A stretch of 61,591 nucleotides of DNA, taken from JBEBSD01 sp040394475. GTDB lineage: Bacteria; Bacteroidota; Bacteroidia; Cytophagales; Spirosomataceae. How positions within the stretch are numbered: position 1 is the stretch's first letter; each line of letters starts with the position of its first letter. Location of the stretch: the NCBI GenBank assembly GCA_040394475.1, contig JBEBSD010000035.1:1-61591 (forward strand), written 5' to 3'. The notes beneath the pieces are model-generated. The model was not told where the DNA came from and did not search any database. It saw only the letters and a list, made by a program, of their open reading frames with translations. This document shows, one piece after another, positions 35,054-44,188 of this stretch. Made by a program: the position numbers and the translations under genes.

Positions 35054-36268
35054 CTACCTGGCATTTTTGCCTATCTCCAGAATCGTTCCGGCTATATGAC
35101 GGGTACCATTGTCAATATTATAGTAATACGTTACCAATACACGGTTCTGATCCAGTTGGACAGCCCAGGGATAGCCGATGTCTCCACCACCACCGTCTTC
35201 CCGAAGTACAATTTCTTCTGCCGTTGCAAAATCCGTACACTCTTCATTCAAAATCCGGGCACGGATTCCGTAAGGCTTATGACGATAACCATACACGAGT
35301 AATACGCGGTTATCCGGCAAACGCATTGCCTGCAAGGGGTGCCCTTTAAAACCCATGGATTGCCATTTGGAAAAAGTCTTTCCTCCATCCGAAGAACGTG
35401 CGATGCAGGCCTGATCTTCAAATCCGGCAGTACGTAAAAAGGCTACAATATCTCCCTTAGGAGTTTCATAAACAGACGTTTCGTTGAAAGTAACTGTTTC
35501 ATCATCAGCGACAACAGCGGAGTACTCCCAGGTGATCCCCTTATCTTTGGAGATAAGTAAGTAATTAGCAGTCGTGCGTTTATCACCATTTTGTTTTCCG
35601 GTTCCGGCAACCGACCAAAATATTCTGCCATCCTTTCCTTCATACATAGCTCCCCTGTTATAGGCAGGAATAGGATTTCCGAACGGATTGCTTCTCAACT
35701 CCTGCTGGATACTGGGAGGATAAATAGGACCCTGCCAGGATTTTGCGCCATCCGTAGAGCGGACGATATATCCTCCCAAAAAAGTTGCCCCGCCCGTATG
35801 GAAGTAATTCTGGTTGTTTTCGAGCGCAGTTGCACCGGGACGGAGGAAAGTCCAGCCATAACTGGCACAAAGAATACTTCCGTCACGTAGTTGTAATAAA
35901 CAAGGATCCTGAGAACCCCCAAATGCGTGGGCATAAATCAGTTCAGGATTTTTACTCCAATTTTCTCCGTCCCTGGAACGCACTGCTACCAGGTAGCTAT
36001 TGGGATCAACATGGTTGGTCCCTTTTTCACCCAATATCCTACGTTCGGGTGCACGTCGAAAGGCCAGAAACAATTCACCATCCGGCTTTTTAATAACCGA
36101 GGGAAATGCAGCGTAAAAAGCGGAATCCTGGTAGATCACAATGTCTTTAACTTTACGCGCTCCCGATACCGGCGGTTGCCCGGAAACCTTGTCGACTGAA
36201 ATTAACAGCAGGGAGAAAAAACAAACTATAATTCTAATCAGATAATTGTCAAAGGTGGTTTGAATCAT
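35054..36268 (-). CDS. Exported sialidase-like Asp-box propeller protein (locus B)
   Basis: A protein of 404 residues with a Sec signal peptide (hydrophobic segment near residues 10-25, ending VSGQ) and four Asp-box turns: RSRDGENWSKN, STDGAKSWQ, SKDKGITWEY and SSDGGKTFSKW. It is the same broad family as the protein at 8573 but has a signal peptide, so it acts in the periplasm or outside the cell. It lies after the P3 propeller gene. Sialidase activity is not proven, and release of another sugar acid is equally possible. Confidence 0.82.
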   Translation of the reverse strand: MIQTTFDNYLIRIIVCFFSLLLISVDKVSGQPPVSGARKVKDIVIYQDSAFYAAFPSVIKKPDGELFLAFRRAPERRILGEKGTNHVDPNSYLVAVRSRDGENWSKNPELIYAHAFGGSQDPCLLQLRDGSILCASYGWTFLRPGATALENNQNYFHTGGATFLGGYIVRSTDGAKSWQGPIYPPSIQQELRSNPFGNPIPAYNRGAMYEGKDGRIFWSVAGTGKQNGDKRTTANYLLISKDKGITWEYSAVVADDETVTFNETSVYETPKGDIVAFLRTAGFEDQACIARSSDGGKTFSKWQSMGFKGHPLQAMRLPDNRVLLVYGYRHKPYGIRARILNEECTDFATAEEIVLREDGGGGDIGYPWAVQLDQNRVLVTYYYNIDNGTRHIAGTILEIGKNAR

Positions 36269-36402
36269 AATACGAAAATTTAATAATGTTAACTATTCTC
36301 TAAAACAATGAACCGGAGGGTTTCGGTTTACCCGGATATTGGTGTCTCATTTACGGATAAAAAAATGACGGTAAAGAAAAGATCAAAACGCTTGCCGCTA
36401 TA

Positions 36403-37854
36403 TTACCTGTTGAATTTTAAGGAATACAAATCCGCATCTTTCACGGTAATCTTTAAGCGGACAGGTCTGGACGCCAATGCACTAACATCTTCATTCCCTT
36501 TCCACGCAACAATCCGTTTCACCTCATTTCCAATAATTATCTGTGAATCGGCTAGCGAAAAGCCGGGAATCGTTTTCCCTTTCTCGTCCTGTATTTCTAT
36601 CCGGATTTCTCCTGCGGCAGAAGTGGAATAGTTGATCTCTAATTCTTTTCCATCGAAAACAAAGGGTCTGGTAAGTAGCTCGCCGCCGTTATAATCGGAA
36701 TGAAGCGATGCAAACCCATCCAGGCGCAGCGAATACCGGTTGATATGAGCGGTTGGCTGTGCATAATCCTCGTTAACGTAAACGGACAGCTCTTCCGGAC
36801 CGGTTTGTACCACATTCAAAATCGGGTAATTGGACCGGGAAACCCAGTTCTGAATACCAATCCCTGGACGTATAAACGATTCCATAAAGGTGCGGTCGTA
36901 GCTGCTTCCTCCTCTGCTCGTCATCAAAACAGCATCCGAGCAATCCTTATAATAGTTCGGGTTCACATTCAACTTCGCCGCCTGTGCGTCCGTGACCACC
37001 TGGCGGTTGGGCATGAAGCGGGCGCCAATTGCCAGGTAAATATGCGGTGCGCGTACGTACGGACTGGTCTGCTGTGTATACAAATGCTCATAAGGAGCTT
37101 CGCCAAACGTCATGGCGACGGGGTCGGTCCAGGTAATGAAATCCCGGGAAGTGGTTCTGCCAACCGAACGAAAGCCCTTATACTGTGAAAATCCGCCTTC
37201 CGACCAGATCCGGAAATAGCAAACATATTGCTTTTCACTTTCTGACCAGAATACCACATTTTGCGAATCAAAAACACCTTTTTTGTAAACCGGCTGCTCT
37301 TGTAATTTTTTCCAGTGAATGCCGTCCGGAGAAGTATAGGCAAATAGCCCGGTGGCATCCGTACCGCCTACAGCTTTATACCGCTGAGCCGCCGGGGCAT
37401 CGGGATTGGTGTCCAGGAAAGGACTGAAATTATGGGTAACCGGGGCAGCGTTTGCCAGGATAATATTGTTTTCCGAAGAGCCATTGACCGTATGAATCTG
37501 CAAAGCAGGCTTTTGCCAGTTGATCCCGTCGGTTGATTCGGCATAGCAGGTCACTTCATTATCATTCCCGTCTTTTCCGGCGACCGGCACCCCCCGGTAG
37601 TAAAGCCGGTACAAGGTTCCATCTTTGATAATGGTTCCATAGCCACAGAAAGCGCCTTCCCAGGGTTGATCAAAATGCAGGACGGGACCTTCGTTACGGG
37701 GAGCATGCAACATCAGGCGCACATCCCGGAGGCTTTCAATCAGGTAATTATCAATAAACAATTCCCGGCGATCGGCTAACTGGATGGGTTGTTGCGCATA
37801 AAGGCAAGAAACTGCTAAAATAAGACCGCCGATGTAAAATAATCTTGAAATCAT
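36403..37854 (-). CDS. Exported propeller-family protein P3
   Basis: A protein of 483 residues with a Sec signal peptide ending LYAQ. It shares a nearly collinear sequence with P4, P5 and P6: ELFIDNYLI, CYAESTDGINWQKP, NGSSENNIIL, THNFSPFLDTNP, FDSQNVVFWSESE, YTQQTSPYVRAPHIYLAIGA, SRGGSSYDRTFMESFIRPG, and a C-terminal sandwich from YSLRLDGFASL to KDADLYSLKFNR. The invariant acids in FIDN, AESTDG and FDSQ are candidate active-site residues by analogy with five-bladed glycosidases. It follows P4 by 66 bases. Confidence 0.78.
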   Translation of the reverse strand: MISRLFYIGGLILAVSCLYAQQPIQLADRRELFIDNYLIESLRDVRLMLHAPRNEGPVLHFDQPWEGAFCGYGTIIKDGTLYRLYYRGVPVAGKDGNDNEVTCYAESTDGINWQKPALQIHTVNGSSENNIILANAAPVTHNFSPFLDTNPDAPAAQRYKAVGGTDATGLFAYTSPDGIHWKKLQEQPVYKKGVFDSQNVVFWSESEKQYVCYFRIWSEGGFSQYKGFRSVGRTTSRDFITWTDPVAMTFGEAPYEHLYTQQTSPYVRAPHIYLAIGARFMPNRQVVTDAQAAKLNVNPNYYKDCSDAVLMTSRGGSSYDRTFMESFIRPGIGIQNWVSRSNYPILNVVQTGPEELSVYVNEDYAQPTAHINRYSLRLDGFASLHSDYNGGELLTRPFVFDGKELEINYSTSAAGEIRIEIQDEKGKTIPGFSLADSQIIIGNEVKRIVAWKGNEDVSALASRPVRLKITVKDADLYSLKFNR

Positions 37855-37920
37855 AAGGTTAGGATTTAAAAAGAAGGTAAATACGTGCAGTCATCGTCAT
37901 TTGACTTACGTGTGAAATTT

Positions 37921-39360
37921 TCAATTGAATTTAAAGGAATACAGATTGGCATCTTTCATTACTATTTTTAAACGGACCGGTTTTTCAGCCAGTGAACTAA
38001 CATCTTCATTCCCTTTCCATGAGACAATCCTGGTTATTTCATTTCCAATGATCACCTGGGAATCATTAAGAGAGTAACCAGGGACCGCCTTGCCTTTTTC
38101 ATCCTGAAGTTCTATCGTTATTTCACCTGCAGCTGAAGTAGCGTAATTGATTTCTAATTCTTTCCCCGAAAAAATAAACGGTTTGGTCACTATTTCCCCG
38201 CCTTTATAATCGGCTTTCAAGGACGTAAAGCCATCAATTCGCATCGAGTATCTACTAAGATGTGCAGATGGCTGAGCATAGTGTTCATTCACATACACCG
38301 ACATTTCTGTTTCGCTTGTCTGAACTACATTCAAAGCCGGGTAATTTGTCCTGGAAACCCAGTTCTCGAAACCGGTACCCGGACGTATATAAGATTCCAT
38401 AAAGGTTCTGTCATACAAGTTCCCTCCTCTGGAAGTCAGAAGTACAGCGTCCGAACAGTCGCCATAATATTTAGGATCAACGTTCAACGCTTTTGCCTGG
38501 TCGTCTGACAAGATTTGACGCTGGGGCATAAATCGCGCGGCTATCGCCACATAAATGTGCGGGGCTCTGTAATAAGGGCTGGTTTGTTGCGTGTATAAAT
38601 GCTCCAGAGGGGTATCGCCAAATTCCATCGCTACGGGTTTACTCCACGTTACAAAGTCACTGGACGTAGCTCTGCTAACCGATCTGATTCCATTATTAGA
38701 AGTTCTAAAATAGCACAAGTACAGCTTCTCCGGCTCTGACCAAAAAATAACATTCTGGGAATCGAAATTTCCTTCAGTTATAATTGGCTCGTCTCTCAGT
38801 TTTTTCCAATGAATCCCGTCTTCCGAAACATAGGCAATCAGACCGGTCTTACGACTACCACCGATTGCTTTGTATCGCTGACTAATAACGGCTTTGGGAT
38901 TTGTATCCAGAAACGGGCAAAAATTATGTGTAACAGGAGCAGCATCCATTAAGATAACATTATTATCGTACGTATCGTTAATCTTATAAAGTCCCAGATT
39001 TGGCTTTCTCCATACTTTTCCATCATTTGATTCGGCGTAACATGTAACCTCATTGGTACTGTTGTCGTGGCCGGACGTCCGCACGCCTCTATAGTAAGCT
39101 TTATAAAGCGTACCTTCCTTTATTATTGTTGTGTATAAACTAAAATCTCCTTCCCAGGGTTGATCAAATTGCAAGACACGGCCCTCATATTCAGGACTGT
39201 GCATTTCAATAGTTATATTATGCTTTTGTTGAATTAAAAAATTATCCACAAATACCTCTCTTCTGTCTCCGAGTCGGACCGTATGTTGTGACCAGGAAAC
39301 GCCCTCTGCTACGATCAAAAAAAAACAGATTTTCAGGCACAGTTTATATAAGGAATTCAT
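37921..39360 (-). CDS. Exported propeller-family protein P4
   Basis: A protein of 479 residues counted from ATG 39360, which directly precedes a good Sec signal peptide (LCLKICFFLIVAEGVSWSQ). Two upstream starts (39402 GTG, 39393 ATG) would add a poor leader. Family marks: EVFVDNFLI, CYAESNDGKVWRKP, THNFCPFLDTNP, FDSQNVIFWSEPE, SRGGNLYDRTFMESYIRPG, YYRAPHIYVAIAARFMPQRQ and KDANLYSFKFN. It is closest to P3, its downstream neighbour, indicating tandem duplication. It follows the hexapeptide acyltransferase by about 100 bases. Confidence 0.78.
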   Translation of the reverse strand: MNSLYKLCLKICFFLIVAEGVSWSQHTVRLGDRREVFVDNFLIQQKHNITIEMHSPEYEGRVLQFDQPWEGDFSLYTTIIKEGTLYKAYYRGVRTSGHDNSTNEVTCYAESNDGKVWRKPNLGLYKINDTYDNNVILMDAAPVTHNFCPFLDTNPKAVISQRYKAIGGSRKTGLIAYVSEDGIHWKKLRDEPIITEGNFDSQNVIFWSEPEKLYLCYFRTSNNGIRSVSRATSSDFVTWSKPVAMEFGDTPLEHLYTQQTSPYYRAPHIYVAIAARFMPQRQILSDDQAKALNVDPKYYGDCSDAVLLTSRGGNLYDRTFMESYIRPGTGFENWVSRTNYPALNVVQTSETEMSVYVNEHYAQPSAHLSRYSMRIDGFTSLKADYKGGEIVTKPFIFSGKELEINYATSAAGEITIELQDEKGKAVPGYSLNDSQVIIGNEITRIVSWKGNEDVSSLAEKPVRLKIVMKDANLYSFKFN

Positions 39361-39461
39361 ATGAGAATAAGTTAACAGTTGAAAAGCAATCATTGTAATC
39401 ACTATAGTTGCTCAGTGAGTTTAGCTACCGGTTTCAGGTAGGGTAACTAATTCTCATAAGA

Positions 39462-40160
39462 TTATTCATTCAGCCATTCATCTTTCCCGGGAAATTCCTC
39501 TTCCATCCAACTTCCGTCATCGGGCCGGTTGTCCCATAAATCCAGTCCGCAAAAAATTTGCCTGGGATCGTTCCGTTTGCCAAATTTTTCCGGTATTGCC
39601 CGGGCTCTGGCCGGCACGCCATAAGCCAGCGAATTTGCCGGTATGTCGTGCAATACCGTTGAACCGGCGCCAATAAAGGAATTACTGCCAATAGAAACGC
39701 CAGGGCCTATTGTTACCCCTCCTCCTATTACTACGTTATCGCCGATTGTCGCACCCAGTATTTGAGCATTTCTCATAGGTAACATAGCGTTAAGAAAATT
39801 GACTCCAGGTCCGACAAAAACCATATTCCCAATCACCGTTCTGCTGGGAATGTAAACGTTTGACATTATTTTAACCCCTTTGCCGATTTTTAATTTTCCC
39901 TCCAGGACCGACCCGTGTAAAATAACCACTCTGTCTCCAATCTCACATTCAGCTCTGATTGTCACGTTGTGTCCGCAAGAAAAACGATGTCCGATGATTG
40001 TATCGGCATATATAACCGTTCCACTGTGAATCCGTGCCCTGTCTCCGATTCGGGTTGGGGTATTGCTGCCGGGATAGCGATACCCCAGCATTACATTGGG
40101 TGCTATTTCAGGCTTTTCTCCCAACACGCAGTTTCTCATATCGTTCTGGTTAATGTCCAT
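39462..40160 (-). CDS. Left-handed beta-helix (hexapeptide) acyltransferase
   Basis: A protein of 232 residues dominated by hexapeptide turns, such as IGDRARIHSG, CEIGDRVVILHG, LKIGKGVKIMSN, ATIGDNVVIGGG and VSIGSNSFIGAGSTV, ending in the typical ANSLAYGVPARAR. Such proteins are trimeric acetyl- or acyltransferases acting on sugars or amino sugars in the cytoplasm. It is unexpected in a degradative operon. It may acetylate an amino sugar-derived intermediate to protect it or mark it for the next step. It lies between a ceramidase-fold gene (47 bases) and P4. Confidence 0.85.
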   Translation of the reverse strand: MDINQNDMRNCVLGEKPEIAPNVMLGYRYPGSNTPTRIGDRARIHSGTVIYADTIIGHRFSCGHNVTIRAECEIGDRVVILHGSVLEGKLKIGKGVKIMSNVYIPSRTVIGNMVFVGPGVNFLNAMLPMRNAQILGATIGDNVVIGGGVTIGPGVSIGSNSFIGAGSTVLHDIPANSLAYGVPARARAIPEKFGKRNDPRQIFCGLDLWDNRPDDGSWMEEEFPGKDEWLNE

Positions 40161-40207
40161 TCCGGATTCTGTTTATCGTACAACTACTGTTTTTCATTAG
40201 CTGCGAC

Positions 40208-41707
40208 TCAACGGGCAAATTGCGCCAGCCTTTTTACAGCCACTTCTGCACAAGCATCGCCTGCGGGTGCAGCATATGGAGGAATTGTTCGGCGATAGCG
40301 AAAAAAGCCCGACATATATTCCCGGTCATCGCAGGCAGATGCATCCGGAATGTAACCATAAGATCCGTCCGTGTAACCGCATGTCAATACACAGGGCAAA
40401 TCTGCTTCCTGCTTTATTTTCAAGCCGGTTTTTACAAAAGGTTCGTAAGGTAATCCAACAAACCCCACATCGCCAATCCGCGCCACTACTATTTCCAAAG
40501 GCAAGGCGGTAGGGAGGTTCTTTACATTAGCAGTCGTATGTTGTTCGATTGCCCAGATGTACCATGGACGAACCAATTCAACCAGTCTTGCCCGATAAGG
40601 CGGACTCAAAGCTACGGGAAAGTTCATCCCTACACATTCACGGGTATCTTCATCGCCCGCGTTTCCCCTTTTAATGAAATCATCAATTGATGCAAGATCT
40701 TTTTCAAGACTTTTTAAAGCAGGTAAACCGGCAAACGGGACATTGACACTTTCCCTGCTCCATTGCAAGCCGATACGCTTAGATGGTTGCAAAGCCTTCA
40801 GTGCCAGTAGATACGTTTCTCCCAGCTGTTCCCCAAGTAGTTGCGCTTGTTCGATGGTTCCTGTAAGCATATGTTTACAGTTTATATCGCCACCACATCC
40901 TTGCACAAAGCCTACGGGAATGTTTCCAAGATGTTTCGATAATTTATCAGCCGCAATCTGTGGAAACTGCCCAAAACTGATTAGTTTTTCAGGGTTGTAG
41001 GCGGCTACGGGATGACCCGTGAAAAATGTCAGCGCCGCCAATGGTTTATCCCTTCTGTTTTTTAACAGTACAACCACCGCATCCGGATCAATGGTGCCTC
41101 TATAGCCTTCTCCGGCTATAGCAAGTCGGTCTTCTTCCCTCATGAAGTACGTTTTGCCATTTGCATAAACACCACGACGGTTGTAGGTAATTCTATTCTC
41201 TTCAGCTTTGCCCCATTCCACTGTAACTGGTTCAAGCGTGTTGCCTACTATCTCAGCTGATTTCTTCAGTTCAGAAATGAAATCCATTCCCAACTCCCAG
41301 GCCAATAACTCCGACGTCCCGGGTTGATGCTTCTGCGTGGTGTCAATATCCAGCCAGGGAATGGTATGATTGTGGGAAGAAGAAGCAACAATCGCTTCGG
41401 GTAACAAATTGAGCGATTTCGATAAGACGTTTACGCAAGCCGCCCGGAGCCTTCCGGACTCTATTCCCAAGGGTGATGTTATCAAACAAAGCCGGTCAGC
41501 ACCTTGTTCAAAAAGGAAGATGGTGGTCTTGAGGTCACCGTATACCGCCTCTATCTTATGTCCGGTCTGAGAATGTCCACTGGAAGTTCCTACTTTAGGA
41601 TGTATAGAGAAGGTGTGAGCAGAGGCCCTCAGTTCGCCGGTGTTTGCGTACACTTGCGAGCAGCAGCCTATAATAAGAGTAAAAATTACAGTGGCTCTTT
41701 TTTTCAT
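40208..41707 (-). CDS. Exported neutral ceramidase-fold protein (copy 2)
   Basis: A protein of 499 residues with a Sec signal peptide ending VYA. The ceramidase-fold marks are IHPKVGTSSGHSQTGHKIE, ASSSHNHTIPW (metal His pair), FTGHPVAAYNPEK and GCGGDINCKH. The last shows Asn where ceramidases have their serine nucleophile. Like its neighbour it ends with DASACDDREYMSGFFRYR near CGYTDGSYGYIP. It is highly similar along its length to the protein at 41795, so the two arose by tandem duplication. A periplasmic hydrolase on a glycolipid- or amide-linked sugar is possible, but ceramide is unlikely. Confidence 0.8.
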   Translation of the reverse strand: MKKRATVIFTLIIGCCSQVYANTGELRASAHTFSIHPKVGTSSGHSQTGHKIEAVYGDLKTTIFLFEQGADRLCLITSPLGIESGRLRAACVNVLSKSLNLLPEAIVASSSHNHTIPWLDIDTTQKHQPGTSELLAWELGMDFISELKKSAEIVGNTLEPVTVEWGKAEENRITYNRRGVYANGKTYFMREEDRLAIAGEGYRGTIDPDAVVVLLKNRRDKPLAALTFFTGHPVAAYNPEKLISFGQFPQIAADKLSKHLGNIPVGFVQGCGGDINCKHMLTGTIEQAQLLGEQLGETYLLALKALQPSKRIGLQWSRESVNVPFAGLPALKSLEKDLASIDDFIKRGNAGDEDTRECVGMNFPVALSPPYRARLVELVRPWYIWAIEQHTTANVKNLPTALPLEIVVARIGDVGFVGLPYEPFVKTGLKIKQEADLPCVLTCGYTDGSYGYIPDASACDDREYMSGFFRYRRTIPPYAAPAGDACAEVAVKRLAQFAR

Positions 41708-41794
41708 TTTAAATCGATTTATCCAATTAAGGGCATATCCGAATAAGGGCGCAGAAACAACTATTCTATTAGTGTCGTATGATACAATGGATCG

Positions 41795-43432
41795 CTACCT
41801 GGCGAATTGCCGAAGTTTAACGATTGCCACATCCGCGCATGCGTCCCCGGCAGGAGCCTTATAAGGGGGAGTAAACTCCCTTGCCTTATATGCGGCGGGC
41901 GGAGCATTGTCTTTCTTTTCCTTCCAATCCTGGAACATGCCGAAACTGCCTCGATACTTGTAATTTCCCGACATGTATTCAAGGTCTTTTACACCTGAGG
42001 CATTAGGGATATAACCATAGGCGCCATCTGTGTAGCCACATGTCAGTACATAAGGCAAATCTGAATTTGCTTTTATTTTTAGTCCTGTTTCAACAAATGT
42101 TTCATACGGCATTCCTACAAATCCAATATCTCCAAATCTTGCCACTATGATTTCGATGGGTACATAAGAAGGGATATTGATCAGGTTATGTGTACTATGC
42201 TGCTCTAATGCCCATGTGTACCAGGGTTTTACTATTTCAATCAGTTTTGCCCGATAAGGAGGGGACAGGGCTTTGGGAAAGTTGAAACCGACACATTCCA
42301 GCGTGTTTTCGTCTCCGGAATTACCTCTCTTGATAAAATCATCTATTTTAACCAAATCTGCTTTTAAGTCTTTTTCAGCCGGAAGCTCGTCCAGAGGGAT
42401 TTGAACTTTTTCGCGACTCCACTCAAGACCGCTGCGTTTGGAAGGAGTAAGATTTTTTGCTGCGGCAATGAATGACTGACCCAATTGCTCGCCAAGTACC
42501 ATCGCCTGTTCAATGGTACCGGTAAGCATATGTTTTACATTTATATTTCCGGCACATCCTTGGAGGAAACCAACAGGAGCACCGCCTAAGTATTGAGACA
42601 AGATTTCGGAAGCCGCTTGCGGAAATTGCCCGTAACTTATCATTTTTTCGGGATTGTAAGCAGCTACGGGATGCCCGGTAAAAAATGAAAGAGCGGCTAC
42701 TGCCTTGCCTCCTTTATCCTTAAAGACCACTACAGCGGCATTGGGGTCGATTAAGCCATGATATCCCTCGCCGGCAACAGACAAACGATCTTCTTCACGC
42801 ATAAAGTAAGTAGTACCATCTAACCTATGCCCTTTTCGATTATAAGATAGTCTGTTTTCTTCCGCTACACCCCATTCTATTGAAACAGGAACAAGATTTC
42901 CGGAGACTTGTTCAATGGCTTTGTCAAGACCCTTTATGAATTCCCTTCCAAGCTCCCAGGATAAATACTCCGGGGTACCTTCTGCAGGTGTTTTACTGTC
43001 ACGTACGTCAGGAAAAGGAATAGTATGATTATGGGAAGAGTTTGTTACGACTGCTTTGTGGGGAATACCGAGTTTAGCGCTTATCCTGTTAATACTATAT
43101 TCATGAAGATGGTGTCTTTCAACCCCTAAGGGAGAAGTGAGGATACTTAGCATATTATTTCCGTACTTAAACAAAAATAGCGTGCTCTTCAAATCACCGT
43201 ATACTTCTTCAATCTTATTTCCGGATCTGGAATGCCCGCTGGGAGTCCCGATTTTAGGTTGTATGGAAAAGGTATATGCAGCTACTTCAAGTGGGATCCC
43301 CTGAGCGGGAGTATTATTAGGAAATAACAATAAAATTAGGGCAGCCAAATAGCTTTCTTTTCCAATCAAATTATTCACCTTATGTAGGATTCTACGATAT
43401 GTTTGATTCATTTCTGACAGATTTTTGTTCAA
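41795..43432 (-). CDS. Exported neutral ceramidase-fold protein (copy 3)
   Basis: A protein of 545 residues, probably exported (hydrophobic segment LAALILLLFPNNTPAQ around residues 30-45; the true start may lie within the first 30 residues). Marks: IQPKIGTPSGHSRSGNKIEE, VTNSSHNHTIPF, FTGHPVAAYNPEK and GCAGNINVKH, the last again without the ceramidase serine and with Asp replaced by Asn as well. It carries an extra insertion near the C-terminus (FGMFQDWKEKKDNAPPAAYK) absent from copy 2. It follows the FISUMP gene by 33 bases. Confidence 0.8.
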   Translation of the reverse strand: MNKNLSEMNQTYRRILHKVNNLIGKESYLAALILLLFPNNTPAQGIPLEVAAYTFSIQPKIGTPSGHSRSGNKIEEVYGDLKSTLFLFKYGNNMLSILTSPLGVERHHLHEYSINRISAKLGIPHKAVVTNSSHNHTIPFPDVRDSKTPAEGTPEYLSWELGREFIKGLDKAIEQVSGNLVPVSIEWGVAEENRLSYNRKGHRLDGTTYFMREEDRLSVAGEGYHGLIDPNAAVVVFKDKGGKAVAALSFFTGHPVAAYNPEKMISYGQFPQAASEILSQYLGGAPVGFLQGCAGNINVKHMLTGTIEQAMVLGEQLGQSFIAAAKNLTPSKRSGLEWSREKVQIPLDELPAEKDLKADLVKIDDFIKRGNSGDENTLECVGFNFPKALSPPYRAKLIEIVKPWYTWALEQHSTHNLINIPSYVPIEIIVARFGDIGFVGMPYETFVETGLKIKANSDLPYVLTCGYTDGAYGYIPNASGVKDLEYMSGNYKYRGSFGMFQDWKEKKDNAPPAAYKAREFTPPYKAPAGDACADVAIVKLRQFAR

Positions 43433-43465
43433 ATGGAATTGCTATTTTGTATAATCGAATAGTAG

Positions 43466-44137
43466 TTAGTCCTTTAAAAGCCTAACCGATAATCCCGCGG
43501 TCAGCACGAAACTATTTTTTTCCAGCTTAGAATGGTTATGCTTCAATGTTCGGCAAATGGTGTTATCTACAAGATACCTTGTTGTACTCCACCAATAGCC
43601 TGAAAATCCTGCTTCAAAAAAAGGACCTCCATAATAGCTGGGACCTTCATGACTGCGATAGCCGCCGGGTAATCCCGTGAATCCGCTTTTGTTGTTTCCA
43701 TTTCCTTCTTTTTCCCAACTTTCCGAATGTTTTAAACTCGTTCCCGATTTATCTTCTCCACCTAAATAGTCCATCAGCTTTACCCATTCTTCATCGCTGG
43801 GAATATGCCATCCTTCGGGAGCCAGTTTCCGCTCATCGGTTACCGCCCAATAATTGTACAGTTTCCCATAAATTTTCCCATACTTGGAATCCTGGTTATA
43901 ATAACACCAGGCGGGGGTACCTTCTATACTTGCCTTTTCCCAGGCTTCATAAGTGTTTGCCTCTGGAATGGGATCCCCGTTTCTGAAACTTTCGACATTG
44001 AGATTTTCCGTAGTCCATTCCTGCTCTCCTATAATTGTTGACTTTAAGTTTACTTTTTCCTGGTAAACTAACGAAGTACCCCCCATGGAAATAAGCGATA
44101 TCGCTGAGATCAGGCAAATAATTTTATATCTTTTCAT
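43466..44137 (-). CDS. FISUMP-domain exported protein
   Basis: A protein of 223 residues with a signal peptide and a single Fibrobacter succinogenes major paralogous domain: WTTENLNVESFRNGDPIP, WCYYNQDSKYGKIYGKLYN, GWHIPSDEEWVKLMDYLGG, GLPGGYRSHEG and GYWWSTT. The domain has a C-type-lectin-like or formylglycine-generating-enzyme-like look and occurs on exported proteins, probably binding carbohydrate. It is short and has no sorting domain. It is placed between P5 and the ceramidase-fold pair inside the SusCD-B operon, which suggests a role on the same glycan. Confidence 0.82.
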   Translation of the reverse strand: MKRYKIICLISAISLISMGGTSLVYQEKVNLKSTIIGEQEWTTENLNVESFRNGDPIPEANTYEAWEKASIEGTPAWCYYNQDSKYGKIYGKLYNYWAVTDERKLAPEGWHIPSDEEWVKLMDYLGGEDKSGTSLKHSESWEKEGNGNNKSGFTGLPGGYRSHEGPSYYGGPFFEAGFSGYWWSTTRYLVDNTICRTLKHNHSKLEKNSFVLTAGLSVRLLKD

Positions 44138-44188
44138 ACTAGGTATTGTAATGGTTTATCGCTGCCTTAATTGATTCTGTTCCGTAAA

